DNA of 5,956 bases. It comes from F23-B02 sp045599385. GTDB taxonomy: Bacteria > Bacillota > Clostridia > Oscillospirales > Oscillospiraceae. Below the pieces are notes generated by a model. That model ran no database searches. It was not told the origin of the DNA and saw nothing but the letters and a program-made list of their open reading frames with translations. The DNA lies in the NCBI GenBank assembly GCA_045599385.1, contig JAZRVW010000032.1, forward strand, positions 1 to 5,956, given 5' to 3'. Shown here one piece after another: positions 5,582 to 5,956 of the stretch (position 1 is the stretch's first letter; each line of letters opens with the position of its first letter). The translations under genes were made by a program, and so were the position numbers.

Positions 5582-5715
5582 TGATGTGGGTTCTTTTAAT
5601 AGCAAGAAACCGGGTTCTACTACCTGCAGAGCAGATATTATGACCCGTAATCTGCGGATTTATCAATGCAGATACCTTGAAGTCTTCGAATATATTAGTG
5701 AAAATTGGTAGGTGA
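5582..5715 (+). pseudogene. Decayed fragment of an Rhs repeat-associated core (polymorphic toxin)
   Basis: Reading from 5582, codons give *CGFF**QETGFYYLQSRYYDP up to 5647. This aligns without gaps to the Rhs core signature YRGYYYDSETGxYYLQSRYYDP, with stops at 5582 (TGA), 5597 (TAA) and 5600 (TAG). Between the YDP codons and TTT (5659) there are 11 instead of the expected 12 nt, so one base was lost. In the shifted frame the text continues FINADT (5659-5676), the conserved end of the Rhs core, then LKSSNILVKIGR and a TGA at 5713-5715. Rhs cores end just before a variable toxin tip; no recognisable tip remains. The upstream Rhs shell is absent, so this is a dead relic of a larger gene, probably left by deletion or recombination. 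Confidence 0.8.
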
Positions 5716-5719
5716 TATA

Positions 5720-5941
5720 ATGAATGATAGTGTTGTAAGGGCAATACTGAGAGCGTTGATTATTGCCCTTTTTATTAGTTTTTCGATTACCTGTTTAGCC
5801 GCTATAAAATCATCAAATTTGGGAGCATCAGGCGGGGAGATTATTAATTCTATGTATGTGTATAGCATTATACTTGGTTTGTCAATGCTTGGAGTCGGAT
5901 TGTTTGTACAAAAAAGCATAAACTTACCGCTAAAATACTAA
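5720..5941 (+). CDS. Small two-helix membrane protein directly after the Rhs remnant
   Basis: A 73-aa protein of unknown function. Two hydrophobic segments, about residues 8-29 (from AILRALIIALF) and 48-66 (YVYSIILGLSMLGVGLFVQ), are joined by a polar loop with SNLGASGGE. It should be an integral membrane protein with short ends. The ATG is preceded by AGGTGAT (5710-5716), which matches the anti-Shine-Dalgarno partner with suitable spacing. An in-frame TTG at 5705 would add five residues but has no ribosome binding site of its own. The gene starts 4 bp after the stop of the Rhs relic. Genes in that position are often toxin immunity genes, and hydrophobic small immunity proteins are common. Its AT-rich composition and the decayed neighbour fit transferred DNA. 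It could also be a chance or vestigial open frame. Confidence 0.6.
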   Translation: MNDSVVRAILRALIIALFISFSITCLAAIKSSNLGASGGEIINSMYVYSIILGLSMLGVGLFVQKSINLPLKY

Positions 5942-5956
5942 AAATACTAGGAATTT

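Noticed and set aside
5624..5673. Mutually exclusive hairpins (GCAGAT 5631-5636, ATCTGC 5650-5655, GCAGAT 5668-5673) that look like a riboswitch or attenuator before the small membrane gene
   Set aside because: The same bases are explained by degenerate Rhs codons (LQSRYYDP and FINADT). No known riboswitch core or T-run terminator was recognised, so the complementarity is probably incidental.
5705..5941. Alternative TTG start for the small membrane protein
   Set aside because: The TTG overlaps the ribosome-binding-like AGGTGAT that serves the ATG at 5720 and has no such signal itself.
5932..5950. Tandem AAAATACTA repeat at the right edge
   Set aside because: It is two copies of a short AT-rich word across a stop codon and is easily a chance occurrence.

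Overview
The window looks like chromosomal DNA of an anaerobic Gram-positive bacterium of the class Clostridia, possibly an Oscillospiraceae/Ruminococcaceae-type gut organism. The signs are strong GGAGG/AAGGAG ribosome binding sites, sigma-A type promoters, an [FeFe]-hydrogenase-like sensor paired with a SpoIIE-type phosphatase, an iron-sulfur Old Yellow Enzyme, and a clostridial-style Rhs remnant. No rRNA, tRNA, CRISPR array or insertion sequence was seen. The genus cannot be fixed from the sequence alone.

Layout. Positions 1-229 hold no gene but contain a small terminator-like hairpin at the left edge and a strong bidirectional terminator (113-150). A two-gene minus-strand operon follows (3080 down to 230). 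Its first gene encodes a group C (sensory-type) [FeFe]-hydrogenase-like protein with two 4Fe-4S ferredoxin motifs, an H-cluster domain, a further four-Cys Fe-S motif, a PAS domain and a C-terminal helix. Its second gene, overlapping by 14 bp, encodes a SpoIIE/PP2C-type phosphatase with a C-terminal extension I cannot assign. An intergenic region of 132 bp (3081-3212) carries back-to-back promoters. From it a perfect-consensus sigma-A promoter drives, on the plus strand, a small RseC-like two-helix membrane protein that has lost the family's cysteine cluster. This gene converges with a minus-strand single-domain Old Yellow Enzyme family oxidoreductase (4862 down to 3654), and one hairpin at 3615-3648 can serve both.

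From 4863 to the right end the DNA looks like accessory sequence. A 170-aa membrane-anchored or secreted protein with a BamE/SmpA-like motif (5035-5547) lies between two copies of a 17-bp palindromic repeat. Behind the second copy is a decayed fragment of an Rhs core (about 5582-5715), disrupted by stop codons and a frameshift. Directly after it sits a 73-aa two-helix membrane protein (5720-5941). A decayed Rhs tip followed at once by a small membrane protein suggests an old polymorphic-toxin locus with a possible orphan immunity-type gene.

How the genes may work together. The hydrogenase-like protein and the phosphatase are best read as one signalling unit: H2 or redox state is read at the H-cluster and PAS domain, and output is Ser/Thr dephosphorylation of an unknown partner. 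The RseC-like protein and the Old Yellow Enzyme are also redox-themed, but nothing in the sequence proves that they share a pathway with it.
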